Positions 45,816 to 56,000 of a stretch of 64,000 nucleotides of DNA are shown in pieces; the stretch's first letter is position 1, and each line of letters begins with the position of its first letter. The DNA is taken from contig NZ_CP034433.1 in the NCBI RefSeq assembly GCF_003952345.1, positions 2,232,001-2,296,000 on the forward strand, read 5' to 3'. The notes beneath the pieces are model-generated. The model did not search any database. It was not told the DNA's origin and saw only the letters and a program-made list of their open reading frames with translations. A program made the translations under genes and the position numbers. The DNA comes from Iodobacter ciconiae. GTDB lineage: Bacteria > Pseudomonadota > Gammaproteobacteria > Burkholderiales > Chitinibacteraceae.

Positions 45816-48800
45816 ATGAAACTCAATCTGATTACCCTGGGGTGGCTTGGCCTAAGTGTCAGCACCTTCGCCGCACAAACCGCAGATAAGCCGCTATCGA
45901 CCTTAACCTCCGGCGATGTAAAGCCCAATATCATGTTTACGATTGATGATTCCGGCTCGATGGCCTGGACGCATATGCCAGACAGCGTCGGTGGCTATGG
46001 CACTCTGACCACGGCTTATCCTAATTTACTCACCAAAGTCGGCTACCGTGCATCCCTGTGTAATGGTGTGTATTACAACCCTGCCATCACTTATCAAGCC
46101 CCTAAAAATGCAAATGGCACCAGCATGCCTGATGCCAGCTTTACATCAGCCTGGTATAACGGCTTTAGCTCCGGATCAACCACAACACATAATCTTTCCA
46201 ATGCCTTTTTTGCCTATGACAATACCACCAGTTATGGCCTGGGCACAGCAACATCAGTACAGGCCTTCTATTGGACTTTAAAACCAGGAATCACCTTTGA
46301 CACGAGTAACCCCGGCCCCCTGTGTAGTGAGGCTCCCAGTGGAAATATTGATTCAAACTCTGCCGCCAGCACCACCAGCTGGACAAAAGTATTTATCCCT
46401 GACACCACCCAAACCATTGCGGTACAAAATGCGCAAAAAACAAATTTTGCCAATTGGTTTAGCTATTACCGTACCCGTCTTCAAGCGATGAAATCCAGTG
46501 CCGGTCTGGCTTTTTCTAGCATTGATACCCGCTATCGGGTGGGGTTTTCCAAAATTGGCCGGCTTAAACTGAGTGACTATGCCAGCGGTAAGTTTTTAAA
46601 CATCTCCGACTATGATGGCACTCAGAAAAGTGCGTGGTATGCCATGCTATATGGAACCAGCACAGGCCCCGATGGAACACCACTCAAACTGGCATTACAA
46701 GCTATAGGGCAAATTTATTCCGGGGTAATTCCATCAGGAGTTACCGATCCTATTCAGTACACCTGCCAGCAAAACTTTGAGATTCTCACCACGGATGGCT
46801 ACTGGAATGCCTCCGGTGACTCTGTTTCTGTCGGTAATACCGACAGCGCCATCCCAAGGCCCATGCTAGATGGTGCAAACCAATCTGATAATTTGGCCGA
46901 CGTGACAATGAAATATTTTAAAACCGATTTGCGCCCTTCCATGGCCAATAATGTGCCTGGAGTGCTCGCCTTTGATACGGGCCCAGAAGGCCGTCAAATG
47001 ATGCGAACCTATACCCTGGGTATGGGAATGAATGGCACATTAAAGTATGTAGATAACTATGAGACCAATGGAGATGCCAGTGTCAATGATTATGTAGGCC
47101 TGAAAAACGGTACAAAAAACTGGCCAACCGTGACTGGTGAAACACTAACTACAATTGACGACCTATGGCATGCAGGGGTGAACGGGGGAGGGAAATTTTT
47201 TAGTGCACGAGACCCCAGCGCAGTATCAAGCAGTTTGCAAAGTGCACTCAACGACATTAGCGCCCGATTAGGCTCGGTGGGCGCTCCCGATGTGTCAAAT
47301 GCATTTATGACAGCAGCTGACAATAAAGTTTATAACAGCAGCTATAAAACACGTGACTGGACCGGTGATATCTCGGCCCGAACTGTCGATGTAAGTAGTG
47401 CAACCTTTGCCACCACCGAACTATGGTCCGCACAGAACTTACTCGCTCTTCGCTCTTTCACCAGTAATCCAAGAGTAATTTACTCCTGTACAGGCAGCTG
47501 CAACAGCTTCACCACTTTTGACGCAGCAACCTATGCCGGCAATGCATCAATTACGGCGGGAGTAACCAGTTTAAAAACAGCTAACTCGCTCAACACTGCC
47601 CAGCAGGCTGCAATTAATGGCACCAAGCTTGTTGACTATCTGCGCGGCGACCAAAGTAATGAGCCAACAACATCAAACCCGGATTTAGCCGCAGCAACAG
47701 CATTATTTCGCCAGCGAACCAAGGTGCTCGGCGCAATCATCCACGGTGGTGTCACCTACGTTAAAAAATCCGAAAAAGCCTATTCGGACTCCGGCTATAC
47801 CGCTTTCTCAAGGACCAATTTAAGCCGCCGTGCTATGCTTTATGCACCGGGAAATGACGGTATGCTACATGCCTTTGATGCTGCCACAGGCCAGGAAATA
47901 TGGGCATTTATCCCCCCCAGCCTGCTACCTAGCCTATGGAAACAGGCTGACAGAAACTACGACAGCAATTTCCAGTATTTTGTGGATGGCTCGCCCACAA
48001 TTGCCGATATCAATAATGGCAGCAGCTGGAAAACCATTTTAGTGGGCGGTTTGCGTGGCGGTGGAGGCGAGTATTACGCCATTGATATTACCAATCCTTC
48101 TGCAACCGTACCTGCAACCCCCTTATGGAGTTTTAAAGACAGCCGCCTCGGCAAAACCTATGGTTTTCCAGTGGTAGGAAAAATAGCAGGCCAGTGGAAA
48201 GTGTTGCTCACCGCAGGCTATGACAATAGTGATAATAAAGCTTATCTCTTTGTCTTAAATGCTGATACCGGTGCATTAGAAAAAACCTTTACCACCACCT
48301 GCACCGCCACCGATGGCACTTGTGGCCTGTCAAAAATTGGCGCTTTATTTACCGAGCCTGATGTAGATGACACCATCAAAATGGTCTATGCGGGTGATTT
48401 AGTCGGCAATTTATGGCGCTTTGATGTAACGGGCGATCAGGGCAATGGGATATTGGTTGCAACAACAGGCACCCCTACGCTACGCCAGCCAATCAGCTCT
48501 GCACCGCTAATTAAAGAAATGACCGTCTATAAAAACAGCAGTGGAATTGCCGCCCATTATGTGAATTTTGGAACAGGGCGCTTTTTAAATCAAAATGATA
48601 TGAGCAACAGTGATACACAAACTATCTATGGCTTATTAATTGACCCGAGTTTAGAGGCTATTGATTCAAACTTTAATAATTTGCGCACATCAGGGTCTTT
48701 AATTGAATTAATGATTGATAAAACCTGCGACAAAACCATTAAAGACAATCTTGGCGGAACGGTGAGTACATTAGACGGGATTGATGGTGCAAGCCTATCA

Positions 48801-49307
48801 AGTAATTGCCCCAATGCTATAGCCGGGGACTTTAGCAATAGCGATGGCAATTTTGACACCATCACCTTAAAAAGAGCGGCCAATTCTACCCTGGGCGCTG
48901 ATTTAATAAGCTGCAAAAATAGCATAAAAGGCTGGCGAGCCAATTTGCCAATCAGTAAAGAGCGAATTCCTAATGACCCGTTTCCTTTTAATGACTATGG
49001 CGTATTCAGCTCAATTGTACCCGGCGCTGATTCCTGCACCCCGGGAGGCATTAGCCGTGAATATAAAATGCCGCTTAATTTAAGCAAAGACTGGCTATGT
49101 GCCAATCCTTCAAGCAATGTTTTTATCAGCATAGGTAAAAATACAGACGGAAAGCTATCAGATGACCCGTCCCGCCGGGTGTCAATTACCACGTCCAAGT
49201 TTGACAGTATAAAAGTCAATGCAGATGGCACCGGATCAGCCGATACAGCAAGGCTTAATACGCAAGTCAAGGGAAAACGCTCTTCCTGGAGCGAGATTCT
49301 ACGCTGA
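45816..49307 (+). CDS. pilY1: PilY1/PilC-type pilus tip adhesin, set 1
   Basis: 1163 residues. A signal peptide (MKLNLITLGWLGLSVSTFA) is followed by AQTADKPLS. The N-terminal half has a von Willebrand A-like domain with the MIDAS TIDDSGSM (about residue 43). The C-terminal half is the PilY1 beta-propeller: MLYAPGNDGMLHAFDAATGQEIWAFIPPSLL, VDGSPTIADI, TYGFPVVGKIAGQWKVLLTAGYDNSDNKAYLF, where the DNSDN loop is the typical calcium site. PilY1 is the pilus tip protein for adhesion and retraction control. Last gene of set 1; a hairpin follows. Confidence 0.92.
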   Translation: MKLNLITLGWLGLSVSTFAAQTADKPLSTLTSGDVKPNIMFTIDDSGSMAWTHMPDSVGGYGTLTTAYPNLLTKVGYRASLCNGVYYNPAITYQAPKNANGTSMPDASFTSAWYNGFSSGSTTTHNLSNAFFAYDNTTSYGLGTATSVQAFYWTLKPGITFDTSNPGPLCSEAPSGNIDSNSAASTTSWTKVFIPDTTQTIAVQNAQKTNFANWFSYYRTRLQAMKSSAGLAFSSIDTRYRVGFSKIGRLKLSDYASGKFLNISDYDGTQKSAWYAMLYGTSTGPDGTPLKLALQAIGQIYSGVIPSGVTDPIQYTCQQNFEILTTDGYWNASGDSVSVGNTDSAIPRPMLDGANQSDNLADVTMKYFKTDLRPSMANNVPGVLAFDTGPEGRQMMRTYTLGMGMNGTLKYVDNYETNGDASVNDYVGLKNGTKNWPTVTGETLTTIDDLWHAGVNGGGKFFSARDPSAVSSSLQSALNDISARLGSVGAPDVSNAFMTAADNKVYNSSYKTRDWTGDISARTVDVSSATFATTELWSAQNLLALRSFTSNPRVIYSCTGSCNSFTTFDAATYAGNASITAGVTSLKTANSLNTAQQAAINGTKLVDYLRGDQSNEPTTSNPDLAAATALFRQRTKVLGAIIHGGVTYVKKSEKAYSDSGYTAFSRTNLSRRAMLYAPGNDGMLHAFDAATGQEIWAFIPPSLLPSLWKQADRNYDSNFQYFVDGSPTIADINNGSSWKTILVGGLRGGGGEYYAIDITNPSATVPATPLWSFKDSRLGKTYGFPVVGKIAGQWKVLLTAGYDNSDNKAYLFVLNADTGALEKTFTTTCTATDGTCGLSKIGALFTEPDVDDTIKMVYAGDLVGNLWRFDVTGDQGNGILVATTGTPTLRQPISSAPLIKEMTVYKNSSGIAAHYVNFGTGRFLNQNDMSNSDTQTIYGLLIDPSLEAIDSNFNNLRTSGSLIELMIDKTCDKTIKDNLGGTVSTLDGIDGASLSSNCPNAIAGDFSNSDGNFDTITLKRAANSTLGADLISCKNSIKGWRANLPISKERIPNDPFPFNDYGVFSSIVPGADSCTPGGISREYKMPLNLSKDWLCANPSSNVFISIGKNTDGKLSDDPSRRVSITTSKFDSIKVNADGTGSADTARLNTQVKGKRSSWSEILR

Positions 49308-49624
49308 GCCAGCTACTTACCGGCTCATTGCAATTTGAGCCGGCAAAATAGACAACGGAGAATAGTGTGTTCAAGCGTAGTTTTTTAGCAACAAATGTTA
49401 AAGTTTAATCATCTCCAGAAATAAAATGTAATTATTTACGGCAAAAATTATGTGTCATTTATTGCCTGAAATATCCAATAATTACCAAAAAATAATAATT
49501 CAAAATAGCAACTACCGCTCATCTATAAAAATTGACCGGTGATCAAAAACCATAGGCATTTTAGCCTACTGGATAAATGATCAACTTCTAAGCATTATTC
49601 CCTCCATATACAGCAGGAGGAATA
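49308..49624 (+). other. Gap between the two pilus operons
   Basis: 317 bp. A palindromic hairpin ccggctcattgcaatttgagccgg (49319-49342) follows the first pilY1 but has no T run, so it is a weak terminator at best. Then AT-rich sequence with a -35-like ttgacc near 49531, and a very strong ribosome site (aggagga) before pilE set 2. Likely a separate promoter for set 2. Confidence 0.5.
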
Positions 49625-50047
49625 ATGCGAGTCTCAGCCGGTTTTACCCTTATGGAAGTGATGATCACCGTAGCGATCGTCGCCATTCTGGCGTCTATCG
49701 CCGTACCCAATTATAGAGATTACGTTACCCGCAGCCGCCTCGTAGAAGCTCAAAGCAAACTAAGTGATGTCCGGGCACAGCTTGAACAGTTTTATATGAA
49801 TAACCGCACCTATGTAGGGTTCCCATGCACCAGCAATGCAGGAGCCGCAGAAAACTTCAACATCAGCTGCGGAACAACTCTCACAGCGAACAGCTACACC
49901 ATCACTGCCACAGGCACAAATAGGGCAAGCGGCTTTATATTTACACTTGATGATCAGGGTATTAAGCAAACCACAGCGGCCCCAACAGGCTGGACCTACC
50001 TTCCAGTCAGCCAAAACTGCTGGGTTAACAAAAAGTCTGGCTGCTAA
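49625..50047 (+). CDS. pilE: Type IV minor pilin PilE, set 2
   Basis: 140 residues, MRVSAG|FTLMEVMITVAIVAILASIAVPNY. It shares the stretch RDYVTRSRLVEAQSKLSDV with set 1 almost completely and diverges in the C-terminal region. Disulfide Cys are in FPCTSN and QNCWVNKKSGC. It starts a second complete minor-pilin operon. Confidence 0.9.
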   Translation: MRVSAGFTLMEVMITVAIVAILASIAVPNYRDYVTRSRLVEAQSKLSDVRAQLEQFYMNNRTYVGFPCTSNAGAAENFNISCGTTLTANSYTITATGTNRASGFIFTLDDQGIKQTTAAPTGWTYLPVSQNCWVNKKSGC

Positions 50048-50049
50048 CC

Positions 50050-50691
50050 ATGTGCTTACTGACTACACATGGTAATCAGCGCGGTTTTACTCTGATCGAA
50101 ATCCTCATCACGCTGCTTATCTTTGGCATTTTACTATCACTGGCTGGTCCAGCATTTCAGAATTGGGTACGCAGTACGCAGCTCAGAACCTATGCCGAAT
50201 CGTTCCAGAGCGCCGTACAGCTTGCCCGTGCCGAGGCAATTAAACGTAATGGCTATGTAGAGCTGATTCTGACAGATGACGCCATTGCAGCCACCAACCG
50301 TAACGCAGATAACGTAACCCCCAGTGAAGACGGTACAGCCTGGCTGATTCGAGCCTGCACTGCCTGTGTCAACCTCACCACAGCAGCGCCGGAAAACAGT
50401 AGTTATCCCTTTATTGAAGGAAAAACAGTCGCTGAAGGAAATTCTGCCAGATTTAACCTCACGGCAGATCAGTCCGTCATCCGCTTTAACGCGCTTGGCC
50501 GGGCTAATCAGTCATTACGGCTGATTATAAGCGTGGATAAATCTGCGGTAGCCGACTGCAACATGCCCGCTGCCGATAACAGTGTTGTAAATAACCCGGC
50601 ACGAGTTTGCCTGCGGGTTGATGAAGGCGGCAATACACAACTCTGCCTGCCTGATGCCCCAAAAACAAATCCAGCCAGCTGTTCGAGGTAA
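50050..50691 (+). CDS. fimT: Minor pseudopilin FimT/GspH-like, set 2
   Basis: 213 residues. Leader MCLLTTHGNQRG|FTLIEILITLLIFGILL, then FQNWVRSTQLRTYAESFQSAVQLARAEAIK, closely matching the set 1 helix. The end ...TQLCLPDAPKTNPASCSR mirrors RMCLPDAPATQPSSCARS of set 1. Its start is 3 bp after pilE. Confidence 0.88.
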   Translation: MCLLTTHGNQRGFTLIEILITLLIFGILLSLAGPAFQNWVRSTQLRTYAESFQSAVQLARAEAIKRNGYVELILTDDAIAATNRNADNVTPSEDGTAWLIRACTACVNLTTAAPENSSYPFIEGKTVAEGNSARFNLTADQSVIRFNALGRANQSLRLIISVDKSAVADCNMPAADNSVVNNPARVCLRVDEGGNTQLCLPDAPKTNPASCSR

Positions 50692-50696
50692 GCACT

Positions 50697-51221
50697 ATGA
50701 CTATTTTTCATTCCCAGCGAGGATCAATGCTGCTTGAGTGTTTAGTTGGCATCAGTATTTTTTCATTTGGCGTTCTAGCAATCAGCGCACTGCAAGCCAA
50801 AGCCATGCGCCACTCTATAAGCAGCAGCTCCCGAACAACAGCAGCTCAGTTAATGCAGAGACTAGATGGTGAAATGCGCAGCCAGGCATCAAACCTGGAC
50901 CGCTTTGCAATGGCAAGAACCGCATGTAATAGTGCAGCCCCATCTTCCAATGATGCGAGGAATTGGGCAAGAGCAGTGTCCGTAAGCCTGAATGATGCCA
51001 TCTGCACCGTGGTTATTCAGCCCAATATCCCCGGCGCCAGCACTCCCTGCTCACGCCAGGCTACGATCTCCATCAATTGGCCCACACAACGTGGTGCAAA
51101 AACAGGCGTCGCAACAGGTACAAACGAAGGAATGAATGAAGCCACCACCGTCATTAATATTCCCACCATTTTAGAAACCAAAGACCCCCTGGATACAAGG
51201 CATTTACGCTGTGGATTATAA
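50697..51221 (+). CDS. pilV: Minor pilin PilV, set 2
   Basis: 174 residues, MTIFHSQRG|SMLLECLVGISIFSFGVLAISALQAKAMRH. The same length as set 1, with Cys replacing Ala at +6 of the leader region (LLECLVG against LLEAMVG). The stop is 1 bp before pilW. Confidence 0.87.
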   Translation: MTIFHSQRGSMLLECLVGISIFSFGVLAISALQAKAMRHSISSSSRTTAAQLMQRLDGEMRSQASNLDRFAMARTACNSAAPSSNDARNWARAVSVSLNDAICTVVIQPNIPGASTPCSRQATISINWPTQRGAKTGVATGTNEGMNEATTVINIPTILETKDPLDTRHLRCGL

Positions 51222-51222
51222 A

Positions 51223-52407
51223 ATGCGCCCCTCTTATGGCTTTGGCCTGATCGAAATCATGGTTGCGATTGTGATTTCACTGCTGGCTTCTCTTGCAATT
51301 TACCAGACTTTTAATACCAGTGAAGGATTTCGCCGCTCAACCTTGGGCAATGGAAATGCTCAAAGTAGTGGTGGAATTGCCGTTATGCAAATCCAGAAAG
51401 AGTTGGAGCGTGCAGGCTACGGTATTGGCTCAAACCGGGCACTGAACTGCAATGTGGTTTCACAAAATACAAACTACACAGATTTCCCGCTTGTGCCTGT
51501 GCTCATCACGCCGATGGCTGGCTCTGATCAAATCAGCATGCTATACAGCACCTCACCGGCAGGTGGCATGCCAGCCCTGTTTGGACAAGGAACTACACAC
51601 ACAAATAATGACAATCAATTCGTCAACCTTTTACTGGCCAGCCAATTCAATGCCGGTGATTTAGTCGTAGTTTGGCCAGACCCGGGTAGACAGGCACAAA
51701 CCCCTTGCCCTTTATTCCAGGTAACTTGCGTTAATGCCGGTTGTGTGGGCGCAGGCACGCCTGCAGCGGAAAAAGACTTTTTGCTACGCCATGCCAATAA
51801 TGCGCTTTGGAATGGTACGGCAGTAAATAGGCCTTTCCCAGCATCACTACCGCTGAATACCACCCGTTTATTTAATTTCGGCACGATGATTCGCCGTACC
51901 TACTGCGTATATTTGGCGGGCAACCCAAATCAATGTCGTGGAGCCGCTAATAAAACAGATGGCAGTCTGATCAGCATGGATGTACCTAAAGATAGAGCTA
52001 CCGATGAAAACAGTTGGACCAGCACTGCAGAAAATGTGGTCCAACTCAGAGCACAATATGGCTTTGATACCAATAGGGACGGCGATAACATCCCCAATAA
52101 TATCAACGACTGGAGTAATACAACTCCCGCTAACCTTCTGGGATGGCAGCAACTAATTGCTATTCGTTATGGGGCATTGGTACGCAGCAATTATCCCGAA
52201 AAACCCCAAAGGGATGGAAGCTGTACCACAACAGCCAGCACTGCCACGTTTGCATGGGCAGGTGGTAATTTCAGCAGACCTGCTAACGCTCAACCCAGCA
52301 ACACTAGTTGGCAGTGCTACCGCTATACCGTACACGAAGCGGTGGTGCCACTACGTAATCAGCTGCTCATCAATCAGCCCAATTTAATCAGCACAGCAGC
52401 ACCATAA
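51223..52407 (+). CDS. pilW: Minor pilin PilW, set 2
   Basis: 394 residues from ATG 51223; a GTG 12 bases earlier lies inside pilV and gives four extra residues, and the set 1 PilW start (MRQSLGFG) argues for MRPSYGFG here. Leader G|FGLIEIMVAIVISLLASLAIYQTF. Matching blocks with set 1: NCNVVSQN, RTYCVYLAGN, and WQCYRYTVHEAVVPLRNQLLINQP. Confidence 0.87.
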   Translation: MRPSYGFGLIEIMVAIVISLLASLAIYQTFNTSEGFRRSTLGNGNAQSSGGIAVMQIQKELERAGYGIGSNRALNCNVVSQNTNYTDFPLVPVLITPMAGSDQISMLYSTSPAGGMPALFGQGTTHTNNDNQFVNLLLASQFNAGDLVVVWPDPGRQAQTPCPLFQVTCVNAGCVGAGTPAAEKDFLLRHANNALWNGTAVNRPFPASLPLNTTRLFNFGTMIRRTYCVYLAGNPNQCRGAANKTDGSLISMDVPKDRATDENSWTSTAENVVQLRAQYGFDTNRDGDNIPNNINDWSNTTPANLLGWQQLIAIRYGALVRSNYPEKPQRDGSCTTTASTATFAWAGGNFSRPANAQPSNTSWQCYRYTVHEAVVPLRNQLLINQPNLISTAAP

Positions 52408-52411
52408 GCCT

Positions 52412-53044
52412 ATGTCCAATATTGCAAACCCCATTTATAAACGAGCTCAAATGTTACCTCTGGCTCTAAAAAATAAACAAAAAGGATTGGTACTGCTGAT
52501 TTCACTGATCGTACTAGTGGTCATGACATTAGCAGCCATTTCCCTTGTCCGATCAATGATCGGCAGTAATCAGATTGCTAATAATCTGGCGCTGCGCCAG
52601 GGTACAACCGCTGCGGCAGATGTGGCGTTTGAAAAGGCCCGGTTCTGGTTAGTAAGCAGGTCCTTAGATGCACCGACAGAGCTAAATAGAGCATCTAATG
52701 CCAATGGCTACAGCCCGACAAATACCGAAAACCCCATTAATGGGAATGCATGGGCAAATGGCATCAATTGGGTTTGGGCTAATCCCAACGAGGGAAACGC
52801 CCCACTAGCGCAAGCAAACAAAAATGAAGCACTCAATGCCAACGGATACAGAGCGGCCTATTTTATCCAGCGTAGCTGTGCCACTGCCGGACAAAAAACA
52901 CCGAATCGAAGTGCTTGCGACTTGCAAAAAATGTCACCGAATGAGCCGGAAGGCAATTCTGAGTACCAGATGATTTACAAAATAACTGTCCGAATCGAAG
53001 GCCCCAAAGACACCATCAGTTTTTATCAGGCCACGCTGTTCTAA
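52412..53044 (+). CDS. pilX: Minor pilin PilX, set 2
   Basis: 210 residues. A longer leader than set 1 (about 26 residues), then KQKG|LVLLISLIVLVVMTLAAISLVRSM. LALRQGTTAAADVAFEKARFWL matches the set 1 segment LSLRQGTTAAADMALETARQWL. C-terminal RIEGPKDTISFYQATLF. Confidence 0.87.
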   Translation: MSNIANPIYKRAQMLPLALKNKQKGLVLLISLIVLVVMTLAAISLVRSMIGSNQIANNLALRQGTTAAADVAFEKARFWLVSRSLDAPTELNRASNANGYSPTNTENPINGNAWANGINWVWANPNEGNAPLAQANKNEALNANGYRAAYFIQRSCATAGQKTPNRSACDLQKMSPNEPEGNSEYQMIYKITVRIEGPKDTISFYQATLF

Positions 53045-53062
53045 GCCATTTGAGGTAAAACC

Positions 53063-56000
53063 ATGAAAATTATTGCACTCAGCATCCTAAGCATCAGCCT
53101 CAATGGCTGGGCAGCCCAGACAGCAGATAAGCCACTATCTACACTCAGTACGGCTGATATCAAACCGAATGTCATGTTTATCATTGACGATTCAGGTTCG
53201 ATGGCCTGGAGTCATATGCCAGACGACGTCGTCGATTGGCTAGATAGTGTTGGCTATCATAATGCTCACTGTAACGGCGTATATTACAACCCTGACACCA
53301 GCTATCTGCCCCCAAAAAACGCCAATGGTACCAATATGCCAAATGCCAGCTTCACGGCAGCCTGGCATAACGGTTTTAGTGGTGGCAGCACACAAACTCA
53401 TAACCTTAGCACCAATTTTTTCCCCTACGATAATACCAGTAGTTTTAACAATGGCAGCTCATCACGGGAGCCAGCATTCTATTGGAGCTTCAAACGAACA
53501 GGCATACCATCAAGTGAAGACTGTGCTAAACCATTAACCAGGCCCGGCTCAGACTGGGAAAAGATAGTTATTCCGAAAGACAATAGCGCAAAATCAATTG
53601 CAGAAAGACAAAATTTTGCCAACTGGTTTAGTTATTACCGCACACGCATTCTCATGATGAAATCCAGCGTTGGTGCCGCTTTTGCCAGCATTGATGACCG
53701 CTATCGTGTCGGGTTTTCTTCCATTAATAACTTGACTAGAAACGACTACAGTAAACTAAGTTATCTCAATATCAATAACTACACTACCTCACAAAAAGCA
53801 GCCTGGTATGCCATGCTCTACGGGACCTCCCCTGGCGGTGGCACGCCACTCAAAACAGCGCTTAGCGCAATTGGAAAAATCTATTCCGGCCGCCGTCCTT
53901 CGACGAGCGTAACAGACCCCATGCAATATAGCTGCCAGCAAAATTTTACCATCCTGACCACCGATGGCTATTGGAATGCCGGTAACAACGCTGAGATTGG
54001 TGACACCGATAGTGGCAGTAATATCCCCTACCCAATGAGAGATGACAGTAATAGTAATGAAACACTGGCAGATGTAGCTATGCATTACTTTAAAAATGAT
54101 ATCCGGCTTGACTTACCAAATAATACACAGGGGATAGAAGAATTTGCCGGTGGTGCTAAAGGCCGTCAGCTCATGCGTACCTACACACTGGGTCTGGGAA
54201 TGGACGGAAAACTTATAAGAAGTGAACACGAACCGCTTTCCAATAAGCGAGTTCCCTGGCCTCTAGTCAAGGGAGATACCCTCACTACCATTGACGATTT
54301 ATGGCATGCAGCCGTAAATGGCGGCGGGCAATATTTCAGTGCAAAAGACCCCAATACCGTATCTGCAGGAATTTCCAAAGCGCTCAGCGATATTCAATCT
54401 AAAACAGCCTCGGTAGGATCTGCCGATGTATCCAGCTCATTTATGAGCCCCGGCAATAACTTCATTTACTCCAGTGCGTTTAAAAACATTAGCTGGACAG
54501 GGGATGTGCAAGCCAACACCCTTAACTTGGAAACCGGTACACTTGAAAAGAATATTACCTGGTCTGCAGACACAAAACTGGGTTTGCTAGGCCATGCCAA
54601 TCGAACAATTTATACCTGCAAGCGGGGAGCCTGCAGCACACTGACTAAGTTTGAGGACACAAATAGCGACCTTATCAGCGAAATGAGTGCTGGTGTTAAT
54701 GCACTCAAAACCAGCAACGGCATACTAAACGATGCTCAGCTTGCCCGAAATACAGCGAAAGCGCTGATTAATTATTTACGGGGCGATGACACTAATGAAA
54801 TCAAATCTGATGCAAAAGCAGCAAACTCCCTATACCGCACACGCGTGGGCCACTTAGGTGCTGTAATTCATGGTGGTGTAACTTATGTAAAAAAACCAAA
54901 TAAAGCCTACGCTGATGCAGGATACGATGCCTTTGTGCGCAGTAATACAGACAGAAAAGCGATGGTTTACGCTCCGGCAAACGACGGGATGTTGCATGCT
55001 TTTAATGCCTCTACTGGAGTAGAAGAATGGGCATTTGTTCCGCCAACAGTACTTCCTCGCCTGTGGCAGCTGGCAGAGCGTGCTTATGCCAATGATTTCA
55101 AATATTTTGTTGATGGCGCGCCAACTATCGCCGATATCAAAGTAGGTAGTACATGGAAAACCATTCTGATCGCGGGTCTGCGCGGGGGTGGAGGTGAATA
55201 CTATGCACTGGATATTACCAACCCCAACTCACCACCAACCCTTCTGTGGAGTTTCAGCGACCCACGCCTGGGCAACACCTACGGCTTTCCTGTCGTAGGA
55301 AAGGTCAACGGCACCTGGAAAGTATTACTTAGCAGCGGCTATGACAATACAGACAATAAAGGCTATATTTTCAGCCTGGATGCGGCAACAGGCACGCCAG
55401 ACAGAACTTTTACCAGCAGTTGCAGCGATAATGCAGGCCTGTGCGGTTTATCTAAAATTGGTGTCCTTTTTGAAAATAGAAACGTTGATGACACCATTTT
55501 AATGGCCTACGCAGGTGATTTGGCAGGTCATTTATGGCGCTTTAATCCTAAAGACGGTAGTGGTGCCTTAGTGGCTAAAACGGGGACAACTCCACTTCCA
55601 CAAGCAATTACTACAGCCCCAATGGTCAAAGCTACGGAATACAAAAATAGTTCTAACCAAATCATGCACTATGTCACCTTTGGAACAGGCCGGTATTTAA
55701 ACCAAACCGACCTTAGCAACAGTGATACCCATACCTTTTATGGCTTGTTAGTAGACCCTAGCGCCAGCATGATGGATGCTGCTTTTACAGCCTTACGTAG
55801 CTCAACATCATTACTTGAGCTAGAATTTAAGAAAAAGGGCAATGACATTGAATTAACCCGCAATGGAGACTCCCGTGCCATTGACACACCGGCAGCCCTT
55901 TTAGCTTGTAAAGAAAAAATGCGGGGCTGGCGCGCCGACATGTTTATCACTAGAGAGCGCCTAGCTAACGACCCTATGCCCCGAGGAGAAAAAGCGCGCT

